Shown: positions 25,918 to 35,159, counted from the first letter of the stretch. The stretch: DNA of 64,000 bases from Cellulomonas fimi (GCF_028527925.1 NZ_JAPESW010000009.1:61791-125790), one strand, 5' to 3'. Notes: generated from the sequence alone by a model not told the origin. Program-made: numbers and translations.

Positions 25918-26832
25918 GCTGTCGGGAACCGTCGGGACGTCGTCGTCGCCTCGCTCGTCACGCTCGTCGTGCCCGCGGGCGTCGCAGTGGCGGGCATGGC
26001 GGTCGTGGCGCTGATGGCGTCGCGGCCGTCGGTCGGCTGGGAGGGGCTCGGGCTCGTCCTGCTGGGGATGGGCGTCGTGGCGCTGCTGGCTGTCACCGCC
26101 CTCGTGGTGACCGCCTCGATCGCCTTCCGCCGGCTCCCGCCGGGGGAGCGGTGGCGGCCGGCGCTCGCGGCGGTGCTCGGCGCGCTCGTGGTCGCGGTGG
26201 CGCTGACCCGCGCGCCGGGCGGGCCGATCGCCCAGCTGTGCCTGCTGAGCCTGCCCGTGCTGCTGCCGCTCGCGGTCACGGGGCACGCGCGCTGGCGGTG
26301 GGTGGCTGTCGTCGTGGGCGCGGTCGTGCTGCTGGGGCTCGGCGACACCGCCCTGCAGGGCCGGCGGGACAGCGCCGAGCGACGGACCGAGCTGCAGCGG
26401 TTCGGCGACGCCCTGCCGTTGACGGACGGACGCTCGCTCGACAGCCCGATCCCGGGCGGGTGGACGTACCTGACCACGCGGTGGCCGTACCCCGGGTCGG
26501 ACTGGGACTCCGACCTCGACATGCAGTGGCGGCGGGGTGCCGGCACGTCCGACGAGTCGAACTACGTCGTCGCGGTGAGCACGGACCGGACGGACTGCGC
26601 ACCGCTGGGCTCCGAGCCGACGTGCACCGTGATCGGTCGCGGGGTGCACGGCGACGTCACGGTCCACGACAACGCCACGCGGTACGTCTTCGTCCGCGTC
26701 GACGACGTCGAGTGGCGCGTCGAGACGACGGGGTTCACCGAGGCGGAGGCCGTCGACGTGCTCGAGCGGCTCGAGGCCGTCGACGCGGACGACTTCGTCC
26801 GCGTCGCGGAGCGGGCGGAGACGCTGCGCTGA
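25915..26832 (+). CDS. Hypothetical membrane protein with C-terminal soluble domain
   Basis: This 305-residue protein has four hydrophobic segments in the first 140 residues (about 10-33, 42-67, 82-100, 105-140) and a soluble domain of about 160 residues outside or inside the membrane. That domain holds two cysteines (DCAPLGSEPTC) that could pair. No family is recognised. It is divergent from the phosphatase/nnrD pair. Confidence 0.75.
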   Translation: MAVGNRRDVVVASLVTLVVPAGVAVAGMAVVALMASRPSVGWEGLGLVLLGMGVVALLAVTALVVTASIAFRRLPPGERWRPALAAVLGALVVAVALTRAPGGPIAQLCLLSLPVLLPLAVTGHARWRWVAVVVGAVVLLGLGDTALQGRRDSAERRTELQRFGDALPLTDGRSLDSPIPGGWTYLTTRWPYPGSDWDSDLDMQWRRGAGTSDESNYVVAVSTDRTDCAPLGSEPTCTVIGRGVHGDVTVHDNATRYVFVRVDDVEWRVETTGFTEAEAVDVLERLEAVDADDFVRVAERAETLR

Positions 26833-26889
26833 CCGTCGCCGACGCGCGTCGGCCGTAGGTCCGCGCGCCGGTGGTGCGCGACGTGGCCC

Positions 26890-26918
26890 TGGCAGATTCT
26901 GGTCTAGACCAGTAGCCT
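26890..26918 (+). promoter_or_regulatory. ptsH promoter with dre (DasR) operator in the spacer
   Basis: TGGCAG at 26890-26895 and TAGCCT at 26913-26918 are 17 bp apart. The palindrome CTGGTCTAGACCAG (26899-26912) fills the spacer exactly. It matches the DasR-responsive element (ACTGGTCTAGACCACT-like), so binding would block RNA polymerase. Confidence 0.8.
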
Positions 26919-26953
26919 GCTGAACGTCATCGTCGACCGCCAGGAGGCAGGCC

Positions 26954-27223
26954 ATGCAGCGTTCCGTCGTCGTCGCGATCGAGGAGGGCCTGCACGCCCG
27001 CCCCGCCGCGCTCTTCGTCGCGGAGGCCGCGCGACAGCCCGCACCGGTGACCATCGCGAAGGACGGGTCGACGCCCGCACCGGCCCGCTCGATCCTGTCC
27101 GTCATCACGCTGGGGGTGTGCGCGGGCGACGAGGTCACCCTCGCGACCGAGGCCGACGACGACGAGGCGGCCGCGTCGCTCGACGCGCTCGAGAGCTTCC
27201 TGAGCCGCGCCGCGGTGGGCTGA
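26954..27223 (+). CDS. ptsH: PTS phosphocarrier protein HPr
   Basis: HPr carries phosphate from enzyme I to the sugar-specific EIIA. The 89-residue protein has the active histidine in EEGLHARPA (about 15) and the regulatory serine region ARSILSVITLGV (about 46). It is preceded by a dre operator within its promoter, and all other PTS components lie within 5.5 kb. It converges on ptsI with a hairpin between them. Confidence 0.95.
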   Translation: MQRSVVVAIEEGLHARPAALFVAEAARQPAPVTIAKDGSTPAPARSILSVITLGVCAGDEVTLATEADDDEAAASLDALESFLSRAAVG

Positions 27224-27233
27224 GACCGCGCAG

Positions 27234-27275
27234 GAGGGCCGGTACGGCGTCCCGCACGACGCGGTACCGGCCCTC
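27234..27275. terminator. Bidirectional terminator between ptsH and ptsI
   Basis: A 12-bp perfect stem (27234-27245 with 27264-27275) has an 18-base loop and lies between convergent stop codons. Confidence 0.65.
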
Positions 27276-27282
27276 GCCGCGT

Positions 27283-28965
27283 CTACAGACCGAGCTCGTC
27301 GAGCACGGGCAGGCGCGCCCGCACCGCCGCACGTGCCGCGTCGGCCCCGTCGGCCGCGAGCGCGACCTCGGCGAGCTCGCGGCACTGCGCCGCGGTCACC
27401 GTCGCGAGCACCGCGCCGACGTCGGGCAGCGCGCGCGGGGTCATCGACAGCGACGAGACGCCCAGGCCGACGAGGACCGGCGCGAGCGCGGGGTCGGCCG
27501 CCGCCTCGCCGCACACCCCGACCGGGCGCTCGCGGAGCCGGCCGCCCGCGCACGTCGCCGCGACGAGGTCGAGCACCGCGGGCTGCCACGACGTCGAGAG
27601 GCGAGCGAGCCGCGCGAGCTCACGGTCGGCGGCCATCGCGTACTGCGTGAGGTCGTTGGTGCCGATGCTCGCGAACGTCGCGTGGGCCAGCAGGTCCCGT
27701 GCCCGCAGCGCCGCCGACGGCACCTCGACCATGACGCCCGCCTGCGACAGACCGTGCGCGGCGCACCGCTCGACGAACTCGCGCGCCTCGTCCGCCGTCG
27801 CGACCATCGGCGCCATGACCCAGACGTCGGCGTCCGAGTCGCGCGCGGCCGCGGCGATCGCGGCGAGCTGGTCGTCCAGCACCTGGGGGTGCTCCCACGA
27901 CGTGCGCAGCCCGCGGACGCCCAGCGCGGGGTTGGGCTCGTCGGGCGCGGTGACGAAGGGGAGCGGCTTGTCGGCGCCCGCGTCGAGCGTGCGCACGACG
28001 ACCTTGCACCCGGGGAACGCCGCGAGCACCTGCCGGTAGGCGGCGACCTGCTCGTCGATCCCGGGTGCGGCGGTCCGGCCCAGGAACCCGAGCTCGGTGC
28101 GCAGGAGCCCCACGCCCTCGGCACCCGCCGCGGCGGCCGCCTCGGCACCTGCGGGGTCGGCGACGTTGGCGAGCAGCGCGACGGGCAGCCCGTCGGCGGT
28201 CGCCCCGGGCGCGGCCAGACGCGTCGCCCGACGGGCCGGCCGGCTCGCACGCTCGACGGCCTCGGCGTCCGGGTCGGGGGTCACGACGCCCAGCGAGCCG
28301 TCGACGAGGACCGTGTCCCCGTCCCGCAGGGCGCCCGCCCCGGCGACCGCGACGACCGCGGGGATGCCGAGCGAGCGGGCCAGGATCGCGGTGTGCGACG
28401 TCGGCCCGCCACCCTCGGTCACGAGCGCGAGCACGCGGTCGGGGGAGAGGCGCGCGGCGTCCGCCGGGGCGAGGTCGCGCGCGACCAGCACGAACGGTGC
28501 GTTGCGGTCGGGGACTCCCGGCACCGGGGCGCCCGTGAGCGTGGCGACGACGCGGTCGCGCACGTCCTGGACGTCGCGCGCCCGCTCGGCGAACAGGCCG
28601 CCGAGCGCGACGAGCTGCTCGGCGACGCCCGCGGCCGCGTCCCACACCGCGCGCTGCGGCGTCGCGGACGCCTCGAGGACGCGGCGGCGCGCCTCGTCGA
28701 CGAGCGTCGGGTCGGCCGCCATCTCCGCGGTCACCGCGAGCACCTGCGCGGCCTCGCCACGCGCGCTCCCGGCGGCGGCCAGGAGCGCGTCGTGCACGGT
28801 TGCGGCCGCCGCGTCGACGCGGTCGGCGGCCGCCGCCAGGTCGGTGCCGGGGGGCAGCGGCTCGCTCGACGGTGCGGGCAGCGGGTCGGGCATGCGGGCG
28901 ACCACGCCTGCGCGGCGTCCGGGGCTGACCCCGACGCCGCGCAGGACGAGAGCGGTGCTGGTCAT
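27283..28965 (-). CDS. ptsI: PTS enzyme I
   Basis: Enzyme I takes phosphate from PEP and passes it to HPr. The 560-residue protein has the phosphohistidine motif GGPTSHTAILAR (about 193), the PEP-binding signature with LLRTELGFLGR, and the ASIGTNDLTQYAMAADR catalytic loop. Its ATG overlaps the stop of the EIIC gene (ATGA), so it is co-expressed with the permease and thus under the same dre sites. Confidence 0.96.
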   Translation of the reverse strand: MTSTALVLRGVGVSPGRRAGVVARMPDPLPAPSSEPLPPGTDLAAAADRVDAAAATVHDALLAAAGSARGEAAQVLAVTAEMAADPTLVDEARRRVLEASATPQRAVWDAAAGVAEQLVALGGLFAERARDVQDVRDRVVATLTGAPVPGVPDRNAPFVLVARDLAPADAARLSPDRVLALVTEGGGPTSHTAILARSLGIPAVVAVAGAGALRDGDTVLVDGSLGVVTPDPDAEAVERASRPARRATRLAAPGATADGLPVALLANVADPAGAEAAAAAGAEGVGLLRTELGFLGRTAAPGIDEQVAAYRQVLAAFPGCKVVVRTLDAGADKPLPFVTAPDEPNPALGVRGLRTSWEHPQVLDDQLAAIAAAARDSDADVWVMAPMVATADEAREFVERCAAHGLSQAGVMVEVPSAALRARDLLAHATFASIGTNDLTQYAMAADRELARLARLSTSWQPAVLDLVAATCAGGRLRERPVGVCGEAAADPALAPVLVGLGVSSLSMTPRALPDVGAVLATVTAAQCRELAEVALAADGADAARAAVRARLPVLDELGL

Positions 28966-30299
28966 CGCGCCGCGTCGGTCGCGGGCGCGGCGGGCGGCGC
29001 CGGCTTCTCCGTGCGCGGTGACGGGACGTCGACCACGTCGGCGGTCGGGTCGACGGGCGCGACGTCGTCGTCCTCGCGGCCGGGGGTGCGCAGGTTCCAC
29101 CGCGTGATGACCCAGCGGAACAGGAAGTAGTAGACGACCGCGTACCCGAGCCCGACGAGGATGAGCAGCAGCGGCTGCTCGGCGATCCGGAAGTTGAGGA
29201 CGTAGTCGATCGCGCCGGCGGAGAACCCGAACCCGTCACGGATGCCGAGCGCGTTGGTGAGCGCGAGCGACGTGCCGGTGAGCACCGCGTGGATCGCGTA
29301 CAGCGGGTACGCGACGTACACGAACGCGAACTCGAGCGGCTCGGTCACGCCGGTGACGAACGAGACGAGCGCGGCCGAGCCCATGATGCCGGCGATGACC
29401 TTGCGGTTCTTCGCCTTCGACGTGTGCACGATGGCCAGGGCGGCGGCGGGCAGGGCGAACATCATGATCGGGAAGAAGCCCGTCATGAACGTGCCGGCGG
29501 TCGGGTCGCCGTGCAGGAAGCGCGCGATGTCGCCGTTCCAGACGTCGCCGTTGGCGTCGGTGTACTCGCCGAACTGGAACCACGGCAGCGAGTTCAGCAG
29601 GTGGTGCAGGCCGATCGGGACGAGCAGGCGGTTCGCGGTGCCGTAGACGAACGCGCCGAGGATCGTCGAGCCGGTGACCCACTCGCCGACGGCGGTGAAG
29701 CCCGCGTCGAAGGCCGGGTAGATGAGCGCCGCCACGACCGCGATGAGGATCGCCGCGCCGGCCGTGACGATCGGCACGAACCGGCGGCCGCCGAAGAAGG
29801 CGAGGTAGGGCGGGAGCTTGATCCGGTAGTACTTCTGGTACAGCAGCGCGGCGACGAGGCCGATGACGATGCCGCCCAGCACGCCGTAGTTGATGAGCTC
29901 CTGCTTCTCGCCCTCGGCCGCCTCACCGAGGATGAACGGCGAGAGGGCGGTCGTGACGCCCTTGAACACCAGGTACCCGATGACCGCCGCGAGGCCCGTC
30001 GAGCCGTCGGACTTGCGGGCGTAGCCGACGGCGACACCGAGCGCGAACAGCAGGGGGAGGTTCGAGAAGAGCGCGTCGCCGGCAGCGGCGAGGACGGCGG
30101 CGACGGGCAGCAGCCAGGCGGCGTGCGCGCCGAGCCCGTCCGCGCCGAGCATGTCCGCCTGGCCGAGCCGCAGCAGCAGCGCGGCGGCGGGCAGCGACGC
30201 GATGGGCAGCATGAGGGAGCGGCCGATGCGCTGGAGCTGCGCGAGGCCGGGGATCCCCTTGCGGGGGGTGTCGACGGGGTCGACGACGGCGGTGGTCAT
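28962..30299 (-). CDS. PTS permease EIIC, glucose/N-acetylglucosamine family
   Basis: This 445-residue membrane subunit has about ten hydrophobic segments, the GLHHLLNSLPWFQFG region and VTGVTEPLEFAFVYVAYPLY, the sugar-binding motif of the Glc family. It lacks fused EIIB and EIIA; these are encoded divergently at 31415-32392. With a DasR-type regulator beside it, N-acetylglucosamine (NagE2-like) is the likely substrate, but glucose is possible. Confidence 0.9.
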   Translation of the reverse strand: MTTAVVDPVDTPRKGIPGLAQLQRIGRSLMLPIASLPAAALLLRLGQADMLGADGLGAHAAWLLPVAAVLAAAGDALFSNLPLLFALGVAVGYARKSDGSTGLAAVIGYLVFKGVTTALSPFILGEAAEGEKQELINYGVLGGIVIGLVAALLYQKYYRIKLPPYLAFFGGRRFVPIVTAGAAILIAVVAALIYPAFDAGFTAVGEWVTGSTILGAFVYGTANRLLVPIGLHHLLNSLPWFQFGEYTDANGDVWNGDIARFLHGDPTAGTFMTGFFPIMMFALPAAALAIVHTSKAKNRKVIAGIMGSAALVSFVTGVTEPLEFAFVYVAYPLYAIHAVLTGTSLALTNALGIRDGFGFSAGAIDYVLNFRIAEQPLLLILVGLGYAVVYYFLFRWVITRWNLRTPGREDDDVAPVDPTADVVDVPSPRTEKPAPPAAPATDAAR

Positions 30300-30389
30300 G
30301 GAGCACTCCTCGCTGAGGGTCGATGACGTGCGGGCCGAGGGGGAGGGGGCCAGCGGCGGACCGGAGCGTCTGGAGCGCCGCGCTGTGCC

Positions 30390-30429
30390 CTGGTCTGGAC
30401 CAGTTGCGCACAGAGTGGTCTAGACCTCA
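30390..30429. promoter_or_regulatory. Two dre-type operators between EIIC and the GntR regulator
   Basis: CTGGTCTGGACCAG (30390-30403, one mismatch to the palindrome) and AGTGGTCTAGACCTCA (30414-30429) lie in the divergent intergenic region. Both match the DasR site found before ptsH. Confidence 0.8.
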
Positions 30430-30509
30430 TCATGTGTCAAGGGTCACACCGCGACGGCGCGGAGCCTCCCGGTCATCGGGGAGGCCGGCCCGCCTAGCCG
30501 TTCTGAGGA

Positions 30510-31418
30510 GTGGACCTGGACGCGGACCAGCGGGCTGACGCCGACCCGGCACGCGGCGACGACGCCGACGACACGCCCGTCGCGCACAAGTACCTCGCCG
30601 TCCGGGACCACCTCGTCGGGCTCGTCGCGCAGGGCCTGCGGGTCGGCGACGCGATCCCGTCCGAGCGCACGCTGTGCCAGCAGTTCGGCCTGTCCCGGAT
30701 GACCGTGCGGCAGGCCGTCGACGCGCTCGTCACGGAGGGCGTCCTGGTCCGCGAGCAGGGCCGCGGCACGTTCGTCGCGCCGCAGCGCATGGACTTCGAG
30801 ATGCGCCTGACGACGTTCGGCGAGGAGATGCGCCGCCGCGGCATGGAGCCGACCACCGCCGTCCTCGCGGCGCAGACCGTCGCCGCGACGCCCGACGTCG
30901 CCGCCGCGCTCGAGCTCGAGCCGCGCGCCAAGGTGCACTACCTGTACCGGGTGCGCAGCGCCGACGGCGACCCGATGAGCATCGAGCAGGTCTGGGTCCC
31001 CGCCGCGCTCGCGCCCGACCTGCTCGACGGCGGTGCGCCGCCCAGCATGTACGACGCGCTGCGCGCCCGCGGGCTCGCGCCCGAGTGGGGCGAGGACACG
31101 CTCTCCGCCGACGACGCGACCGACACGGAGGCGTCGCTGCTCGGTCTCGGCGACCGTCGCGCGGTGCTGCGGGCGGCGCGCCGGACCTACAGCGCGCAGG
31201 GCGCGACGATGTACTCCCGCTCCTGCTACCGCGCCGACCGCTACAGCGTGTGGGTGCCGCTGCGTGCGCCCCGACCGTCGCTCGTGCCGCGCCGGCGGGC
31301 CTCCGGCGACGACGGCGCCCGCCCCGACGTCCCGACCCTCGCCGACGACCCGGCGACGCCCCCCACGACGACGCGGCACGCTCCCGCCGCCGCGGCAGCA
31401 CGAGGAGAACGGCCATGA
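30510..31418 (+). CDS. GntR/HutC-family regulator, DasR-like
   Basis: The 302-residue regulator has an N-terminal winged helix (about 25-90: KYLAVRDHLVGLVAQ, then IPSERTLCQQFGLSRMTVRQ) and a C-terminal UTRA effector domain (about 110-250). UTRA domains of DasR/NagR type bind GlcN-6-P or GlcNAc-6-P. Three sites matching the DasR element in this window support that identity. The last 55 residues are low-complexity. GTG at 30510 is the only suitable start. Its stop overlaps the first EIIB gene. Confidence 0.88.
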   Translation: MDLDADQRADADPARGDDADDTPVAHKYLAVRDHLVGLVAQGLRVGDAIPSERTLCQQFGLSRMTVRQAVDALVTEGVLVREQGRGTFVAPQRMDFEMRLTTFGEEMRRRGMEPTTAVLAAQTVAATPDVAAALELEPRAKVHYLYRVRSADGDPMSIEQVWVPAALAPDLLDGGAPPSMYDALRARGLAPEWGEDTLSADDATDTEASLLGLGDRRAVLRAARRTYSAQGATMYSRSCYRADRYSVWVPLRAPRPSLVPRRRASGDDGARPDVPTLADDPATPPTTTRHAPAAAAARGERP

Positions 31419-31660
31419 GACCCGAAGGCATGGAGCAGGCCGCGGCGATCCTGGCCGCGCTCGGCGGCGTCGAGAACATCGACGAGATCGAGCCCTGCAC
31501 GACGCGGCTGCGCTCGCTGGTCCGGGACACCGCACGCGTCGACGCGGCCGCCCTGCGCGCCGCCGGCGCGTTCGGTGTGATGATCTCGGGCCGTGTCGTG
31601 CAGGTCGTCGTCGGCCCGAACGCGGACACGATCGCCACGGACCTCGACGACCTCATGTGA
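31415..31660 (+). CDS. PTS EIIB subunit, copy 1
   Basis: The 81-residue Glc-family EIIB domain has the phosphocysteine in IEPCTTRLRS (about 30). It starts by ATGA overlap with the regulator gene, with GAGGAG upstream. It is about half identical to the next gene, so the two arose by tandem duplication. Confidence 0.93.
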   Translation: MRPEGMEQAAAILAALGGVENIDEIEPCTTRLRSLVRDTARVDAAALRAAGAFGVMISGRVVQVVVGPNADTIATDLDDLM

Positions 31661-31703
31661 GACCGCCGGTCGACGACCGGCGCCCGGACGAAGGAGCACC
31701 ACG

Positions 31704-31934
31704 ATGAGCAAGGCAGCGCAGATCCTCGCGGCGCTCGGCGGCGACGCGAACGTCCTCGACCTGGAGCCGTGCGTGACCCGGCTCCGCGTCGAGGTCGAGG
31801 ACCCGTCGCGCGTCGACGACGCGGCGCTCAAGGCCGCCGGGGCGATCGCCGTCGTGCGCTCGGGCGTCGCGGTGCAGGTCATCGTCGGCCCGGAGGCCGA
31901 CACCCTGGCCTCGGACATCGAGGACCTGCGCTGA
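31704..31934 (+). CDS. PTS EIIB subunit, copy 2
   Basis: The 76-residue EIIB keeps the phosphocysteine in LEPCVTRLRV and ends one base into the EIIA start. Both copies keep the same length and key residues, so neither looks decayed. They may serve different EIIC partners. Confidence 0.93.
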   Translation: MSKAAQILAALGGDANVLDLEPCVTRLRVEVEDPSRVDDAALKAAGAIAVVRSGVAVQVIVGPEADTLASDIEDLR

Positions 31935-32392
31935 TGGCCCTGCCGATCCTCGCGCCCGTGACCGGCCGCGTCGTCGCGATGACCGACGTCGACGACCCGG
32001 TCTTCGCGGGCGAGCTCGTCGGCCCGGGCCTGGCGATCGACCCCGCGCTCGACGAGCCGGCCGAGGTCGTCTCGCCCGTCGACGGGACGGTCGCGAAGCT
32101 GCACGCGCACGCGTTCGTCATCGAGACCGCCGACGGCCGTGGCGTGCTCGTCCACCTCGGCATCAACACCGTCCAGCTCGGCGGCGAGGGGTTCACGCTC
32201 CTGGTCGCGGAGGGCGACGCGGTCGGGGCCGGTCAGGTCCTCGTCACCTGGGACCCGGCGGCGGTCGCCGCCGGCGGACGCTCGCCGGTGTGCCCCGTGG
32301 TCGCGCTCGACGCCGGCCCCGCGACGCTCACCCGGCGCGCCGAGCCTGGTGACGGCGTGTCCGCCGGGGACGCCTTCCTCGAGTGGGCGTAG
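31934..32392 (+). CDS. crr: PTS EIIA, glucose family (Crr-like)
   Basis: The 152-residue EIIA has the phosphohistidine motif GVLVHLGINTVQLGGEGF (about 76) and the conserved SPVDGTVAKLH loop. It overlaps the second EIIB stop by one base and is last in the operon regulator-EIIB-EIIB-EIIA. Confidence 0.94.
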   Translation: MALPILAPVTGRVVAMTDVDDPVFAGELVGPGLAIDPALDEPAEVVSPVDGTVAKLHAHAFVIETADGRGVLVHLGINTVQLGGEGFTLLVAEGDAVGAGQVLVTWDPAAVAAGGRSPVCPVVALDAGPATLTRRAEPGDGVSAGDAFLEWA

Positions 32393-32401
32393 GGGGCGCG
32401 G

Positions 32402-33925
32402 TCAGGACGCCGACGCCTCGGCGGCGCCGACCACCTGGTCACGCCCGGCGTGCTTCGCCGCGTACATCGCGTGGTCCGCGGCGCGCAGCATGTCGTCCGC
32501 CGTGCCTCCGGGCGCCAGCGTCGCGACGCCCGCGCTGAGCGTCAGCCGGACCTCGTCGCGACCTGCGGGCACACGGAGCCGCGCGCATCGTGCGCGCACG
32601 TCGTCGGCACGACGCGCCGCCTCGCGGGCCGTGACCCCGGGCAGCAGCAGGACGAACTCCTCGCCGCCGAGCCGCGCGGCGGTCTCGCCGTCCTGCGTCG
32701 CCTCCGCGAGCTCGCGACCGACCGCGACGAGCACGGCGTCGCCGACGGCGTGACCGTACGAGTCGTTGACCGCCTTGAAGTGGTCGACGTCGACGAGCAC
32801 CATGCTCAGCGGACGGCCGTCGCGCGTGGCCTCGTCGACGGCGTCCGCGAGCCGCTGCGCGAGCGCGCGACGGTTGTGCAGGCCGGTGAGCCCGTCCCGC
32901 GTCGCCTGGTCCACCAGCTCGGCGCGGAGCCGCTCGAGCTCGGTGACGTCGCGCAGCACGACGACCGTGCCGGCGGCCCGTCCGACCGGGTCGGTCATCG
33001 GCGTCACGCGCACGTCGAGCACCGTGCCGCTCGCGGTCGTGAGCGTCCCGCGGTCGCGGACCGTGGCGTCGCCGTCGAGGTAGGCGCGCCACGCGGCGTC
33101 AGGGCCGTCGTCCAGCCCGCTCGCGTCGGTGGCGGGGACGAGCGCGCGCGCCGCGGGGTTCGCGTCGAGGACGCGGCCGCGCGGGTCGAGCACGATCACG
33201 GCGTCGTCCAGGACCTCGAGCACCTGCCGGGTCGTCACGGGCACGACCGCGCTGTGCCCGCCGAACCTCTCGACCCACCACCAGATGGCCGCGCTCACGA
33301 GCAGGAACATCGGCGTCAGGTGGAGGTTCTCCGACCGGGCCGCGACCAGCGTGGTGAGCACGTTGCCGACGGTCGGGATGGTCGCGGCGAGCGCGGCGAC
33401 GGCGAACACCCGGCGGTGCCCGGGGACGGCGCGCACCATCGCGCCCAGCGCGAGCACGATGCCCGCGACGACGAGCGCGTAGCAGTAGGCGGTGTGGACC
33501 CAGTACAGCGGTCCCGCACCCACGGTCACGTCGGTGCCCTCGACTCGCAGGCGCAGGAACCACTCGTGCACCGGGTCGAGCACGAGTGCCACCACGAGCA
33601 GGGTCGGGTGCACGAGCAGCAGCGCACCCGTGCGCCGTGACAGGCGTCGGCCGGACAGCACCGCCAGGTACCAGAACGTCGCTCCGGCGACCGCTGCGAC
33701 GCCCGGGAGGACGAGGTAGTGCAGCGTGACCGTGGCCGGCACCGAACCTGCCGCGACGTGCAGGAGCGCGCGGGCGGTGGCCCACAGCGACCCGCCGAAC
33801 ATCATGACGGCGAGCGGCAGCGCGAGCGGGGAGGACCGGCGTCGGCGCGCGACGAGAAGACCCGTCGCGGTCGCCACGACGGCCGCGAGCAGCGAGACGG
33901 CCTCGACCAGCGTGGGCACACGCAC
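32402..33925 (-). CDS. Membrane diguanylate cyclase with 7TM and PAS domains
   Basis: This 507-residue protein makes the second messenger c-di-GMP. It has seven or eight N-terminal helices of the HisKA_7TM type (about 1-220), a PAS domain (about 230-330) and a GGDEF domain (about 340-500) with active-site motif GGEEF. No RxxD inhibitory site precedes the motif, so product feedback at that site is not expected. The gene ends 9 bp from the convergent crr gene. Confidence 0.9.
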   Translation of the reverse strand: MRVPTLVEAVSLLAAVVATATGLLVARRRRSSPLALPLAVMMFGGSLWATARALLHVAAGSVPATVTLHYLVLPGVAAVAGATFWYLAVLSGRRLSRRTGALLLVHPTLLVVALVLDPVHEWFLRLRVEGTDVTVGAGPLYWVHTAYCYALVVAGIVLALGAMVRAVPGHRRVFAVAALAATIPTVGNVLTTLVAARSENLHLTPMFLLVSAAIWWWVERFGGHSAVVPVTTRQVLEVLDDAVIVLDPRGRVLDANPAARALVPATDASGLDDGPDAAWRAYLDGDATVRDRGTLTTASGTVLDVRVTPMTDPVGRAAGTVVVLRDVTELERLRAELVDQATRDGLTGLHNRRALAQRLADAVDEATRDGRPLSMVLVDVDHFKAVNDSYGHAVGDAVLVAVGRELAEATQDGETAARLGGEEFVLLLPGVTAREAARRADDVRARCARLRVPAGRDEVRLTLSAGVATLAPGGTADDMLRAADHAMYAAKHAGRDQVVGAAEASAS

Positions 33926-34007
33926 CTCCGTGCCGTCTGATCGGCCGCAGGACGCCCGGAGTGAGAGGACGTGCCCGGCGCCACCCGACCGAGGGACCCC
34001 GCGGAGG

Positions 34008-35084
34008 CTAGATCCGTCCTCGGACGGGTGTGCGTTCGGCCGGGTCGGCGTCGCCGGGTGGAGCCATCTCGGCGCGGACGCCGAGCAGCCGGACCTCGCG
34101 GTCCTCGATCTTCTCGGCCAGGGCTGCGGCCGCCTCGACGACCGTGGCCGCGTCGGTCGTGGGCGCGGGCAGCTTGCGGCTCATCGTCGTCGTGACGAAC
34201 GGCGCGTAGCGCACCTTGAGCGCGACGCGCACGACCGGCCGCCCGGCCTGCGCGGTGTCCTGCACGACGTCGCGCGCCAGCGCGAGCACCGCGTCGCGCA
34301 CCTGCTGCGGTGTCGTGAGGTTGTGCTGGAACGTCGTCTCCCGGCTGTGCCCGCGCGGGACCCACGGGCTGTCGTCGACGGTCGCCGGGCCCAGGCCCTG
34401 ACCGAGCTCGTGGTACCACGCGCCCATGCGCGGACCGAACTCGGCCACGAGCGGCTCGACCGCGGCGTCGGCGAGCTCGCGCACCGAGCCGATGCCCAGC
34501 GCGGCGAGCCGCTTCGACACCTTGGTGCCGACGCCCCACAGGTCGATCGTCGGGCGGTCGCCCATGACGTCGAACCAGTTCTCCGCGGTCAGCCGGAAGA
34601 CGCCCGCGGGCTTGCCGAACTCGGTCGCGATCTTCGCCCGGACCTTGTTGTCGCCGATGCCCACCGAGCAGTGCAGGCGCGTCTCGCGGAGCACGGCCTC
34701 CTGCGCCCGGCGCGCCAGTGCTTCGGGGTCGTCCGTCCGGGCGCCCAGGAACGCCTCGTCCCAGCCCAGCACCTCGACGACGACGTCGAGCGACCGCAAC
34801 GTCGCCATGACGCGCTCGGACACCGCCTCGTACTCGGGCGCGTCGACCGGCAGGAACACCGCGTCGGGTAGCTTGCGTGCCGCGATCCGCAACGGCATCC
34901 CCGACCGGACTCCGTGCTCGCGGGCCTCGTACGACGCGGTCGACACCACGCCCCGCTCGGTCGGGTCGCCGCGACCGCCGACGACGACCTGCCGCCCGGC
35001 GAGCTCGGGGCGTCGCAGCACCTCGACGGCCGCGACGAACTGGTCGAGGTCGACGTGCAGCACCCAGGCGGCGTCCGTGCCCAT
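34008..35084 (-). CDS. Y-family DNA polymerase, DinB2-like
   Basis: This 358-residue DNA polymerase IV homologue does translesion synthesis. Catalytic acidic residues lie in HVDLDQFVAAVE (12-14) and GWDEAFLG. The helix-hairpin-helix thumb (LWGVGTKVSKRLAALGI) and the little finger are complete. There is no beta-clamp motif evident at the C-terminus. The steric-gate position, Phe in most DinB proteins, is Val17 here; mycobacterial DinB2 has Leu and incorporates ribonucleotides. The sequence is closer to DinB2 than to E. coli DinB. Confidence 0.88.
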   Translation of the reverse strand: MGTDAAWVLHVDLDQFVAAVEVLRRPELAGRQVVVGGRGDPTERGVVSTASYEAREHGVRSGMPLRIAARKLPDAVFLPVDAPEYEAVSERVMATLRSLDVVVEVLGWDEAFLGARTDDPEALARRAQEAVLRETRLHCSVGIGDNKVRAKIATEFGKPAGVFRLTAENWFDVMGDRPTIDLWGVGTKVSKRLAALGIGSVRELADAAVEPLVAEFGPRMGAWYHELGQGLGPATVDDSPWVPRGHSRETTFQHNLTTPQQVRDAVLALARDVVQDTAQAGRPVVRVALKVRYAPFVTTTMSRKLPAPTTDAATVVEAAAALAEKIEDREVRLLGVRAEMAPPGDADPAERTPVRGRI

Positions 35085-35159
35085 GCCCCCTGAGTGTGCC
35101 CGTCGACGCCGACAGCCGCCGCCGGACGACTGGCCCGCGGGCCCGGCTCCGGGGAGCGG

